Assembly: GCF_900177805.1 (NCBI RefSeq)
Contig: NZ_FXAX01000002.1
Span: 248,001 to 312,000, forward strand
DNA length: 64,000 nucleotides
Direction of reading: 5' to 3'
DNA from: Fibrobacter sp. UWB13
GTDB taxonomy: Bacteria > Fibrobacterota > Fibrobacteria > Fibrobacterales > Fibrobacteraceae
Position numbers and translations under genes: made by a program. Shown here in pieces: positions 9,092 to 17,268 of the stretch. The number at the start of each line of letters is the position of its first letter. The first letter of the stretch is position 1. Under the pieces are notes generated by a model, which saw only the letters and a program-made list of their open reading frames with translations, had not been told where the DNA came from and did no database searches.

Positions 9092-9120
9092 AAAAAAAGA
9101 CCTGCAAAGCGATGCAGGTC
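9092..9120 (-). terminator. Terminator after lipoprotein gene
   Basis: Minus-strand GACCTGCA-N6-TGCAGGTC followed by seven T residues, 30 nt past the stop at 9150. It separates the regulator/lipoprotein operon from the GH43 gene, though the candidate operator at 9122 lies on its upstream side. Confidence 0.8.
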
Positions 9121-9121
9121 C

Positions 9122-9138
9122 ATTGATAAAATGTCAAT
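9122..9138 (-). promoter_or_regulatory. Candidate operator, GH43 paralogue 3
   Basis: Minus-strand ATTGAC-ATTTT-ATCAAT, the most symmetric copy of the 17-bp motif, about 105-110 nt upstream of the ATG at 9028. It lies between the lipoprotein stop codon and its terminator. Confidence 0.5.
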
Positions 9139-9149
9139 AGTGGATAAAT

Positions 9150-10370
9150 CTACTCTTCTTTCCGGACAACGCTCTTCTTCACAACCGAGGCGTACGGGTC
9201 AAAGATACCGTAGCCAAAGACTTCGATATCGTCCACCCAGACTTCCGTATCCATAGCACCGAAGATGCCAATCTTTGTGACACTGTCCTTCACCGCTTCC
9301 CAACCGTAGTTACCGCCATTGCTGTCAGCCGTATCCAGTTCCGCCGGAATCACGGTAAACTGCGTCCAGACCGTATCCGCATCGAAATGGCGCCAAGACT
9401 TGATATTGTCAGAACTTGTCACAGAATCATCGTTTACGAACCTGTCGAACGAGAACGAAATTCTCGACGGAGTCGAGACGCGGACCCAGAAGCGGATAGA
9501 ATCCAGATTGCTCATGTTGACATAGCCACCCAGTTCACGACCGATAAGAGCCCAGTCCCACTGAGCCGCAGAATCGCGTTTGCAGATAAAGTGGGCGGCC
9601 TTGCCTTCGCGACCAAGACCTGCCGATTCAATATTAAAGGTGACCTCCGCGTTGAGCGATGCCGCAGCTTCCCACGCGCCGGCGCCATTTTCAAAGTCTT
9701 CGAACACGAAGTACGTCTTGACGTAAGCGGAGTCGCCGAGGTAAAGGGCGCCTTCACTGGAGTCAGCGCCGACGTCTGCTTCAATTCGGCCATATTCCGT
9801 AACCGAGTCAACGCCAGCTTCGTTCACGAATGCGACAATCTCGACATTGCCGTTCGGGAGCGATTCAAATTCAAAGTAGCCCGTGGAATCCATCGAGACC
9901 TGGTAGTCCAAGCCCTGCACAGAGACCGTAGCGGAACTGCGCACCAGCTGCGGAAGACCGACTCGACCGGAGACCTTGGTCGGTTCCGAAACTTCGACTG
10001 TCAAAGGAGTCGTCGTATCCGCTTCGACGTAGGCAATTTTTTCAAAGCCCTTCAAATTCAGGGAATCGCTACGTGCTTCAATCACGTAAGAGCCAGACGG
10101 AACACTGGACAGGACAACGCGGCCCTGTTCGTCGGTTTCGAAGTGCAACTGGTAGAGAGAGTCCGATCCAAGTTCGGATGCACCAGACAAATAAGATTCA
10201 GGGCGGACAATAACGTCCATACGTGCAGCAGGCGTGCCATCGGCCAATTGAACAAGCACCGCGATGGAATTCTCAGTTTCCATCGACGATCCCGCGGTAC
10301 GACCGCTATCGCAGGCGACATTGAACAGAGCCAACGTCGCCAACCCATATGTCCACGCCCGTTTAATCAT
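9150..10370 (-). CDS. Lipoprotein with carboxypeptidase-regulatory-like and carbohydrate-binding-like domains
   Basis: 406 aa. A signal peptide ends in a lipobox (LFNVAC, Cys about 20), so the protein should be anchored in a membrane. Residues about 35-125 and 130-200 resemble carboxypeptidase-regulatory-like beta-sandwich repeats (TDEQGRVVLSSVPSGSYVIEA; STGYFEFESLPNGNVEI). Residues about 220-395 (FVFEDFENGAGAWEA ... VDDIEVFGYG) look like a CBM11-like jelly roll. Its start overlaps the stop of the TIGR02147 gene by 4 bp (ATGA), implying translational coupling. The same architecture and arrangement recur at 49349-50683. Function is unknown; a surface sensor or binding protein paired with the regulator is my inference. 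The ORF ends in a Lys/Arg-rich tail. Confidence 0.85.
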   Translation of the reverse strand: MIKRAWTYGLATLALFNVACDSGRTAGSSMETENSIAVLVQLADGTPAARMDVIVRPESYLSGASELGSDSLYQLHFETDEQGRVVLSSVPSGSYVIEARSDSLNLKGFEKIAYVEADTTTPLTVEVSEPTKVSGRVGLPQLVRSSATVSVQGLDYQVSMDSTGYFEFESLPNGNVEIVAFVNEAGVDSVTEYGRIEADVGADSSEGALYLGDSAYVKTYFVFEDFENGAGAWEAAASLNAEVTFNIESAGLGREGKAAHFICKRDSAAQWDWALIGRELGGYVNMSNLDSIRFWVRVSTPSRISFSFDRFVNDDSVTSSDNIKSWRHFDADTVWTQFTVIPAELDTADSNGGNYGWEAVKDSVTKIGIFGAMDTEVWVDDIEVFGYGIFDPYASVVKKSVVRKEE

Positions 10371-11236
10371 TTTTTATCTCCTGCACCTTCCCCTACTATT
10401 ATAGTATTTTCCGACGCCCCTCCTTTACGGGCAACCGGGTAAAATGCCATAGAAAGCTGCATAACACGATCAGGATTCTTGGCTCCGTCCACTCTTTTCT
10501 GGACCAGACGGCGGAATTCCCTCAACATGTCGCCCAAATCCTCGAAGCAGGACTGGTCCACAGAAAGGGTCAGTGTAGAAATATTGCGTTCATTGACGGG
10601 GACGTTCTCGAGCGCATCGCTCGCAAGGCTCAACACCTGGCGCTGGAAATTGCGCACAGCCTTTGCCTTTTCAGGGCCCCCTACTGTCAAATGGGCTTCG
10701 GTGAGTGCGAGCTTGCCCGATGCAAGCTTCTTCACGAGACCGACGCTCTTCAAAGTTTCAATGGCTTCGAGAGCCTGTTCCTCAGTGATCGGCGGGCAGA
10801 TATCCTTAGCAATCTGCTTGACGTTTACAACGCCACCGTTCAATTCCAGGTAGGCGCGTACCGCAGGAATCCACCAGTTTTCGAGGAGTTTAAGTTCAGC
10901 AGCCTGCAAAGAATGGCGTTCCACGTCGCGGAGCGAGAGTGCCTTCGCCATGAGTTCTTCGCGCTTAGTCTTATCCTTGCTGACAGCAGCAGAATAAAGG
11001 AGGTCGAAGTATTCGGCCTCGCGACCACTCAGCGCAAGGATTTCCTTTGCCGCAGGTAATGCATGAGCAGGCAAGTGCTGCTTCTTTTGCAATACGCGAT
11101 AGAGATAGCTGGAGTCTAGCCCGAGCTTATCACCCATCATGCGGTAGCTGTAGAAGGGCATCTCGACCTTGCGCCTGTCGTAGAATTCCTTCAAGAAGTC
11201 GCGGTAATCCGCTATGTCAGAAAAAGTAACCATCAA
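10367..11236 (-). CDS. TIGR02147 family regulator-like protein (DUF4423)
   Basis: 289 aa, matching the TIGR02147/DUF4423 family, which is greatly expanded in Fibrobacter. The N-terminus DYRDFLKEFYDRRK is followed by a helix-turn-helix-like stretch (MMGDKLGLDSSYLYRVLQKK, about 34-53), then an all-alpha region and a winged-helix-like segment (EEQALEAIETLKSVGLVKK). The C-terminal half carries the conserved NERNISTLTLSVD motif and the FRRLVQKRVDGAKNPDRVMQLSMAFYPV block. No catalytic residues are evident, so DNA binding is the likely activity. It overlaps the downstream lipoprotein by 4 bp and carries the same 17-bp operator upstream as the xylanase genes. A role in their control, with autoregulation, is inferred. 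Start is the first of two adjacent ATG codons. Confidence 0.85.
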   Translation of the reverse strand: MMVTFSDIADYRDFLKEFYDRRKVEMPFYSYRMMGDKLGLDSSYLYRVLQKKQHLPAHALPAAKEILALSGREAEYFDLLYSAAVSKDKTKREELMAKALSLRDVERHSLQAAELKLLENWWIPAVRAYLELNGGVVNVKQIAKDICPPITEEQALEAIETLKSVGLVKKLASGKLALTEAHLTVGGPEKAKAVRNFQRQVLSLASDALENVPVNERNISTLTLSVDQSCFEDLGDMLREFRRLVQKRVDGAKNPDRVMQLSMAFYPVARKGGASENTIIVGEGAGDKK

Positions 11237-11289
11237 TATCTAAAATATTTAAAACTTACCGCCGATGCCCTACTCTGTAAACATTTGGT

Positions 11290-11306
11290 ATGGATATTTT
11301 GTCAAT
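11290..11306 (-). promoter_or_regulatory. Candidate operator, TIGR02147 gene
   Basis: Minus-strand ATTGAC-AAAAT-ATCCAT, the same 17-bp quasi-palindrome as before the GH43 genes but closer to the start (about 65-70 nt). Confidence 0.45.
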
Positions 11307-11311
11307 GGGTA

Positions 11312-11343
11312 GGTCATTGGTCATTAGTTATTAGTCAATAGTA
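11312..11343. repeat. TCATTAGT-type intergenic repeat
   Basis: GGTCATTGGTCATTAGTTATTAGTCAATAG, a run of degenerate 7-8 bp units. Related runs are at 15365-15402, 25458-25491 and 55770-55864. Confidence 0.6.
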
Positions 11344-11370
11344 AAAAAGTCCGCACGGAGGCGGACTTTT
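11343..11370 (-). terminator. Terminator after triple-FKBP gene
   Basis: Minus-strand GTCCGC-N6-GCGGAC followed by six T residues, just after the stop at 11376. Confidence 0.8.
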
Positions 11371-11375
11371 CAAAC

Positions 11376-12566
11376 TTATTCTTCCCCGAGGTATTCCACA
11401 GCGAAGATGAGCGTTGCGCCACCCGGAATAGGCCCTGCGCCGCGGCTACCGTAGCCAAGGCCAGGCGGCACCACGAGAATTCTCTTTTCACCCGGAAGCA
11501 TGCCCTGCACGCCGAGTTCCCAGCCACGGATCACGTTACCCGCACCGAGTTCAAATGCAAACGGCTGTCCGCGATCGCGGGAGCTGTCGAACTTGTAGCC
11601 GTTCACCATCCAGCCCGTGTAATGCACAATCGCGCGGTGCCCAGAACGAGCCGGTTCACCCTCGCCCTGCTTCACAATAGCATAGCGGAGTCCTTCCGGA
11701 CCGTTTTCATACTTGAGGAGCGTCGTATCCGGGAAGAAGTCCATGTGCTTTGCCAGTTCCGGATCCACATCGCTAGAGACCATCTCGACGCGGAACAAAA
11801 GCGTGGAGTTCGGCGGAATCATCGAGAATGCCGTAGCGCCATAGCCCATTGCCGGCGACACGCGCAGCCAGCGGACGCCACCTTCGCGCATCCCTTCAAG
11901 GCCCGTTTCCCAGCCCTTGATCATCTTGCCGGCGCCCATCACAGCTTCGAGCGGCTTGCCCAAATCCTTGGAGCTACCGAACTTGCGGCCAGAGAGGAGC
12001 CAGCCCGTGTAATGAACCTTTATTACGTTACCTGCAGCGTTCAGCTTGCCACTGCCCGCCTTTTCGTCATAGACCTTGAGGCCGCGGCCCATATCACGCC
12101 ATTTTAATTTATCTACATCAGCAGGGAATTTATCTGCTTCGAGCGGCTTTTCGGCATGGACAAGTTCAACGACGAACATCAAGTCGCTATTAGGCGGAAT
12201 GCCTTCGAGAGAGTTGTCGCCATAAGCCATCACGGACGGCACCGAGAGCTTGCGGACTTCGCCAATCTTCATGCCGACAAGGCCCTTGTCCCAGCCTTCA
12301 ATCACCTGACCCACGCCAACCGTGAATTCCAGCGGCTGTTCGCTATAGTAGGAATTTGCAAAATAAGGAGCTTCGACCGTGGAATCCGTCGCCGCCTTGT
12401 TCACTGTAGCGCTATCGACAGCCAAGTAACCTTTATAATGAACCTTAATCAACTGACCTGCTCGAATAGTCTCTCCTGCGCCCTCCTTGAGCGTTTCAAC
12501 CTTAAACGGGACGGCCCAAGCAGCACTACAAGCAAGCAACACAAGAAAAAACTTTAATTTTGACAT
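11376..12566 (-). CDS. Exported triple-domain FKBP-type peptidyl-prolyl isomerase
   Basis: 396 aa. A signal peptide (about 1-18, AWA-V) precedes three consecutive FKBP domains at about 22-137, 157-263 and 285-394. Each opens with IKVHY or IVHYTGW and has an IEGWDKGL / IKGWETGLEG / IRGWELGVQG block, and each closes with an IPPNS or IPGGATL block and a final hydrophobic strand. It should assist proline-limited folding of exported proteins in the periplasm. Most FKBPs carry one domain, so three in tandem without a chaperone insert is unusual. ATG has AGGAGATATT upstream. Monocistronic with its own terminator. Domain call is firm; substrates unknown. Confidence 0.92.
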   Translation of the reverse strand: MSKLKFFLVLLACSAAWAVPFKVETLKEGAGETIRAGQLIKVHYKGYLAVDSATVNKAATDSTVEAPYFANSYYSEQPLEFTVGVGQVIEGWDKGLVGMKIGEVRKLSVPSVMAYGDNSLEGIPPNSDLMFVVELVHAEKPLEADKFPADVDKLKWRDMGRGLKVYDEKAGSGKLNAAGNVIKVHYTGWLLSGRKFGSSKDLGKPLEAVMGAGKMIKGWETGLEGMREGGVRWLRVSPAMGYGATAFSMIPPNSTLLFRVEMVSSDVDPELAKHMDFFPDTTLLKYENGPEGLRYAIVKQGEGEPARSGHRAIVHYTGWMVNGYKFDSSRDRGQPFAFELGAGNVIRGWELGVQGMLPGEKRILVVPPGLGYGSRGAGPIPGGATLIFAVEYLGEE

Positions 12567-12638
12567 AATATCTCCTGCCTTATAAAATAGAAAATGCTAG
12601 TTTTTCAGAGTAAGGATTTATCGTAAACGGATTTAAAT

Positions 12639-13202
12639 ATGCTATCAATCATCATCGTCATTGCGATTGTGCTATTGTCCATCGTCCTCGCCGGGATCGG
12701 AATTTATGTGGGCATGCACAATTCCGACGAAAAAGAAACGACAAAACCAATTATCGACGTATCGGGGCAATATGCCGCCATCGGTCGCCCTGCCCGCGAG
12801 ACGCTTACCGCCGTGAAACCGTCCGAAGCATCTATCAGGGCTTGGCTTGAAACCCAGAATTTAACTCCAGAACAAAGGTTAGCCTACATCGAACAGTGGA
12901 ACCGCACTCTGGAAGAAACAATTAAGACCATTGACGAAGGGGATAAGCAAGGAGTCGCAACTTACAGAATTGTGATTGGTCCCAAAGGCAAGAATTATTG
13001 TAAATTCGTCAGTGAGGAAAATTTCATCACCCGCGAACAGATTCGCAATCACGCGGAAATTTTACCACCCTACGTATTGGGCTGCGACTGTAAGCTTTTA
13101 CCGAAGCAACCCTGGGAAAACCCGAGCAAATCCGGATGGAAGGCTGTGATCCCGACACACGGAAACACTTACAACGTCCCGGATTGGAGGCAACTTGCGT
13201 AA
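12639..13202 (+). CDS. Membrane-anchored protein of unknown function
   Basis: 187 aa, not recognised. Residues 1-25 form one strongly hydrophobic segment (MLSIIIVIAIVLLSIVLAGI), followed by a charged, soluble C-terminal part. That part contains NLTPEQRLAYIEQWNRTLEETIKT, probably helical, and a Cys pair in GCDCKLLPKQPW. It probably sits in the inner membrane facing the periplasm. Its last 8 bases overlap the TTG start of the PorV-like gene, and the ribosome binding site of that gene (GGAGG) is inside this coding region, so the two are likely co-translated. Confidence 0.7.
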   Translation: MLSIIIVIAIVLLSIVLAGIGIYVGMHNSDEKETTKPIIDVSGQYAAIGRPARETLTAVKPSEASIRAWLETQNLTPEQRLAYIEQWNRTLEETIKTIDEGDKQGVATYRIVIGPKGKNYCKFVSEENFITREQIRNHAEILPPYVLGCDCKLLPKQPWENPSKSGWKAVIPTHGNTYNVPDWRQLA

Positions 13203-15360
13203 GTCATTATTATCTGCTATTCTCTTGGCTCCAGCCATGGCACTCGCCACAGGCTCAGCCATCATCACCCTCCAGATGCCTGTTGGCGCACGCCAGCTAG
13301 GTATGGGCGAAGTCGGAGCTGCACTTGCCGATGACGCAACCGCCATGTACTACAACCCGGCAGGGCTTGCATTCGGACCGCTCGCCGACGAATGGCGCAG
13401 CTCCTACAGCGCAGACGCGAAAAAGACGCCGTTCTTCACGCACATGGCATCGCGTTCCAAGAACGGGTTCTTCGACAAGAGCGAACTCTGGGCAGGCACC
13501 ACGCAGGGCATCCTCAAGTTCGACGGCGAACAGTGGGTCAACTACTATTCCGTCACCTTGCAAGGCACCGCCAAGATTAAGGACGCCGTCCGCACTTACG
13601 TGGGCTCCGAACGCGGACTCGATGAATACACCCGAGTCGTAAAAGCATTCAACGACGTCAAAAATGCCGACGACGAATCGCACGTGGTCGAAGTCAAGAT
13701 GCCCTGGGACCTCGTCGTCAAGGACACAATCACGGCCATTCTCTACGAAAGCCTCACCGAAAAGCTCTGGGTCGGTACCCCCAAGGGTCTTTACCGCTTT
13801 GACGGCAAAAGCTGGAAGTCCTTCGAAACGGAACTCGGCGAACGCCGCGTGACCGCACTCGCCAAGCAAGGCGCCTCCCTCTGGATTGGTACGGACAACG
13901 GGCTCTTCGTCTACCGCAACGGCGCCTTCGAACAGAAGGGCAAGGTTCTCCCGAGCCAAAAGATTAACGCACTCGTCTGGGCAGAAAACCGCAAGGAACT
14001 TTACGTGGCAGTCGACGGTGCTGGTGTTGCACGCCTCACCCCGAAAAAGAGCGCGAACGACAAGGACCGCTGGAGCCTGTTCAACCAGGAAGACGGCATC
14101 ATGGACTTGAACCCGACCGCACTTGCCGTCGACAGTTCGGGTCACGTCTGGGCAACCCACAAGGGCGGTCTCTCGCACTTCACGCTCCGCAAGTGGGAAC
14201 AGGTACAGTTCGCGAACAACACTGTAAATGACGTTTCCGTGGACCGCAAGGGCGCTATCTGGATTGCAACCGACCTCGGTGTCTGGCGCCACATGCCGGA
14301 TTACGCTACCGCTAGCGGACGTAAGGCAGAACTCGAACGCGGCTCCAAAGAAGACCCGACCGTGACCAAGCGCGACGACGAATGGACGCACTACCACCAG
14401 GGCAACGGACTTTCAACCAACAAGGTTTGGGCTGTTCTCCCCGAAGGTAACGACGTTTGGTTCAGCACCGCAAACGGCATGGAACAGTACAAGGACGCCG
14501 ACTACCAGCTTACCGCCTTCTACGAAAAACTTTTGCCGGTCCTCAACATTCCGGATCTTTACCACCTCTACGGCGGCATGACCATTCCGCTGAACGACTG
14601 GGGAACGCTCGGAGTTTCCGTGAACTTCGTCTCGTTCGGTTCTACAGTTGTTTCTGGCGACCTCGATGCGGATGACCTCGTGGCATACAACAGCTCCGAA
14701 ATCGTCGGTGGCATCAGCTACGGCACACGCTTCCCGAACGACTGGGGCCTCGGTCTCTCCATCAAGTTCTTCTACTCTGACTTGAGCTCCGGCGCAGCCG
14801 CAGGCGAAGAAGAAGCCACCACGTTCGGTTACGCATTCGACATCGGCGTTTTGAAAAAGAACTTCATCGTCCCGAAACTCAACATCGCACTCGTGCTCGC
14901 TAACATTGGTCCGAGCGTTTACTACGTGGACAAAACCATCGAAGACCCGATTCCCTTGACCTGGCGCCTCGGACTTTCTTACGAAATTCTTAGCATGGCA
15001 GATTACAAGTGGACCGTCGCTTTCGACTACAACCGCGAAGTCGTGAAGGATGACGACAAGGGCGATCCGGAACCGTTCTACATCGCTTGCTGGAAGTCCA
15101 TCGTTGACCCTGATGGTGACACGAATTCCTTCCTCCAGGGCGTATTCAACTTCGGTACAGAATTCATTTATTCTAATACGATTGCACTCCGCCTCGGTTA
15201 CTTGTACGACCGCGTGGGCAAGCGTAACGAAGTTGACTTCGGTGTTGGCGTGATGCTCTCCGACGTGCTGCAGTTCGACTGGGCAACCATCAAGAACGTA
15301 GGCCGTGCAGACGGCGTACGTGATGGCCAGATGCGCTTCGGCATGCTGTTCAAGTTCTAA
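13195..15360 (+). CDS. PorV/PorQ-like outer-membrane protein with inserted beta-propeller
   Basis: 721 aa. A TTG start four bases after GGAGG is the only start that gives a full signal peptide (RKSLLSAILLAPAMALATGS). Residues about 25-62 (QMPVGARQLGMGEVGAALAD, YYNPAGLAFG) match the N-terminus of PorV/FadL-like barrels, of which PorV belongs to the type IX secretion system. From about 95 to 430 the chain switches to two-component-regulator-type propeller repeats (LWAGTTQGILKFDGEQWVNY, LWVGTPKGLYRFDGKSW, LWIGTDNGLFVY, VWATHKGGLSHF, IWIATDLGVWRH). It then returns to beta-barrel strands from about 455 to the terminal aromatic FKF. A propeller placed inside a loop of a barrel is unusual. A role as secretion shuttle or surface-ligand-binding barrel is inference. 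Confidence 0.8.
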   Translation: MRKSLLSAILLAPAMALATGSAIITLQMPVGARQLGMGEVGAALADDATAMYYNPAGLAFGPLADEWRSSYSADAKKTPFFTHMASRSKNGFFDKSELWAGTTQGILKFDGEQWVNYYSVTLQGTAKIKDAVRTYVGSERGLDEYTRVVKAFNDVKNADDESHVVEVKMPWDLVVKDTITAILYESLTEKLWVGTPKGLYRFDGKSWKSFETELGERRVTALAKQGASLWIGTDNGLFVYRNGAFEQKGKVLPSQKINALVWAENRKELYVAVDGAGVARLTPKKSANDKDRWSLFNQEDGIMDLNPTALAVDSSGHVWATHKGGLSHFTLRKWEQVQFANNTVNDVSVDRKGAIWIATDLGVWRHMPDYATASGRKAELERGSKEDPTVTKRDDEWTHYHQGNGLSTNKVWAVLPEGNDVWFSTANGMEQYKDADYQLTAFYEKLLPVLNIPDLYHLYGGMTIPLNDWGTLGVSVNFVSFGSTVVSGDLDADDLVAYNSSEIVGGISYGTRFPNDWGLGLSIKFFYSDLSSGAAAGEEEATTFGYAFDIGVLKKNFIVPKLNIALVLANIGPSVYYVDKTIEDPIPLTWRLGLSYEILSMADYKWTVAFDYNREVVKDDDKGDPEPFYIACWKSIVDPDGDTNSFLQGVFNFGTEFIYSNTIALRLGYLYDRVGKRNEVDFGVGVMLSDVLQFDWATIKNVGRADGVRDGQMRFGMLFKF

Positions 15361-15364
15361 GTTG

Positions 15365-15402
15365 CTAGTTATCAGTCATTAGTCACTGGTCATTAGTCAA
15401 AA
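15365..15402. repeat. TCATTAGT-type intergenic repeat
   Basis: CTAGTTATCAGTCATTAGTCACTGGTCATTAGTC run just after the PorV-like stop, followed by the small hairpin GCGGC-TTC-GCCGC. Same family as at 11312, 25458 and 55770. Confidence 0.6.
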
Positions 15403-15432
15403 CGTGGCGGCTTCGCCGCATTACAACGAACG

Positions 15433-15464
15433 AAAAAAGTCAGGTGATGAGCCTGACTTTTTTT
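15433..15464 (+). terminator. Terminator after PorV-like gene
   Basis: AAAAAAGTCAGG-N6-GCCTGACTTTTTTT hairpin with T-run. Confidence 0.85.
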
Positions 15465-15623
15465 ATTGCATAAAAATTTGCCTTTTCCGGTTTACATCTG
15501 AAATTCTCAAGTCGATACATTCAGAGCAAGGGTCGAGAGCTTTCGCAATGAGGCTCCCGAAGCCCGAAGTATGCACTAGCTCTGCCGTTGTAAGGTCGGG
15601 CATTTTAGGGGATAGAATTCAGT

Positions 15624-16442
15624 ATGGAAAACCAAACACAAGCCACCCAGAACACCACCCACTTCGTCACGTACGCCTACTCCAAGGATTTCCACGGCAA
15701 GAAGCCTGACTACGCCGTCGATCACGGCGAAGGCATCGGCTACGACCTCCAGCTGGAATGCATGTTTTACACTACGAGCTTGGAAGAGGCCGAGCACGAC
15801 ATTCTCGAATACGCCAAGAATTACCCCAACAAGGAAAAACCGCTCTTTGGTTTCCACGTATTCGAACGCCCTGGCAACGCCTACATTATCACGACTCAGG
15901 AAGGTGCAATCGAACGGACGTCTGAACGTTGGTACAGCCCCGACGGCACGCTTGTAGCAAAGAGCGACACATCTACCGTGGCAAGCGATCCCGAAGAAAA
16001 ACGAATGTTCAAAGGCTGGGAAAGTACTAATTTTAAAAAAGGCGATATCGTCGAATTCTACACGCCAAAGCGCCATTACGTTGCCTTGGGAATCGTGATT
16101 AGCGACGTTTGTCCGCCAGATGTAGCAGAGATGCTGCACGACAGACACGGCAACAGATGCGGATATGACGCAGACAAAGTCCGTATCGTCACGCCGAATT
16201 ACAACGAGCAAGGCACATTCGGCATTGGCACGTCTCTCAAGTATTCAAGAATCAGCGTCCACACCGTCAACGTGTTTAAGCCGAGTTTGCCCTTCGCTAA
16301 GACGGACGAAATCATGCTGCGATTCGTCGAAGAAACCGAACGCAGGAGAGTCGAAGCGCTAGAACAAGTCAGTCAAGAATTATTGAAAGAAAAGCAACAG
16401 AAAGAAGCGGAAGAAAAAGCTACTCCACGCGTTCAAGAATAA
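15624..16442 (+). CDS. Protein of unknown function, 272 aa
   Basis: Not recognised. No signal peptide or membrane segment, so probably cytoplasmic. The N-terminal half contains HFVTYAYSKDFHGKKPDYAV and SLEEAEHDILEYAKNYPNK. The middle has a small beta-barrel-like stretch (FKKGDIVEFYTPKRHYVALGIV). The C-terminus (ETERRRVEALEQVSQELLKE) is charged and predicted helical. Its end overlaps the convergent rsmG stop by about 23 bp. The ATG has a weak purine-rich upstream (GGGGATAGAATTCAGT). Confidence 0.65.
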   Translation: MENQTQATQNTTHFVTYAYSKDFHGKKPDYAVDHGEGIGYDLQLECMFYTTSLEEAEHDILEYAKNYPNKEKPLFGFHVFERPGNAYIITTQEGAIERTSERWYSPDGTLVAKSDTSTVASDPEEKRMFKGWESTNFKKGDIVEFYTPKRHYVALGIVISDVCPPDVAEMLHDRHGNRCGYDADKVRIVTPNYNEQGTFGIGTSLKYSRISVHTVNVFKPSLPFAKTDEIMLRFVEETERRRVEALEQVSQELLKEKQQKEAEEKATPRVQE

Positions 16443-17187
16443 TCAGCGCGCGGTCCTGAGAGCTGTTCGGGATAGTGTAGAAATGCTTTCCGATAAACTT
16501 GTAGCCGAAATCTTCAGGGTAGAACGTCTTGAGTTCATCGGCTACTGCAGGACCCTTCATAAAGAACACGCGACCACCGACCTTGAGAGAATTCGCAATG
16601 CGCGGGAGCGTCTTTTCCATGAGTTCGAAAGCACGGCTAATCACACCATCAACCGGGATGGTCATGCTGCGACTCGTGACTTTATGACCGAACACGTCAA
16701 TTCCCTTGAGACCCATCTTTTCGATGACCATGTTAAGGAAGTTGATGCGGTTCGGGCGAGGTTCGCACAACGTAAGTCGAATGGACGGATTCACAATCTT
16801 AAGCGGGATTCCCGGGAAACCAGCACCGCTACCGACGTCAATCATGCGGGCTGGCCACTTAGGCACGTAAGCGTTGATGAGCGTACAGTCGGCGTAATGG
16901 CGTTCCACCATCGTCTCAAATGCATTGAGGCGAGTCAAATCCTGGTCATCGTTGTTCGCACGGAGCAGCTGATGGAATTCCCAAATCTGCTTGAGCGTCG
17001 GCTCTTGGAGTTCCACACCGTAGTAATGCAATAGCTTGTCGAGCCCTGCAAGCGAAGGCGTCACACGCTTTCCGTTGAAAAGCGGGAACTCCGTACGCGG
17101 AGCTTTCATGTGCGGGATAAAATCCTTGCCAAGCGCACTAGCGCCACTGCGAGGTTTGGAATTTTTGGACCAAGAAGAATTTGCCAT
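16420..17187 (-). CDS. rsmG: 16S rRNA (guanine527-N7)-methyltransferase RsmG
   Basis: 255 aa, the size expected plus an N-terminal extension. It methylates G527 of 16S rRNA with S-adenosylmethionine in the cytoplasm. The AdoMet-binding loop is MIDVGSGAGFPGIPLKI (about 115-131), followed by LCEPRPNRINFLN and the VISRAFELMEK motif (ARA in many homologues). The C-terminal strand RALIILERVE completes the fold. The first about 28 residues (Ser/Lys-rich) are outside the family core, and a later start is possible. Convergent with the unknown 272-aa gene. Confidence 0.92.
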   Translation of the reverse strand: MANSSWSKNSKPRSGASALGKDFIPHMKAPRTEFPLFNGKRVTPSLAGLDKLLHYYGVELQEPTLKQIWEFHQLLRANNDDQDLTRLNAFETMVERHYADCTLINAYVPKWPARMIDVGSGAGFPGIPLKIVNPSIRLTLCEPRPNRINFLNMVIEKMGLKGIDVFGHKVTSRSMTIPVDGVISRAFELMEKTLPRIANSLKVGGRVFFMKGPAVADELKTFYPEDFGYKFIGKHFYTIPNSSQDRALIILERVE

Positions 17188-17268
17188 ATTCCAAATTTAA
17201 AAAAGTTTTTTCAATAAAAACTGAAACAAAAACGCCTCTCATGCGTGTATATATAGCGGAGGTTCCTT

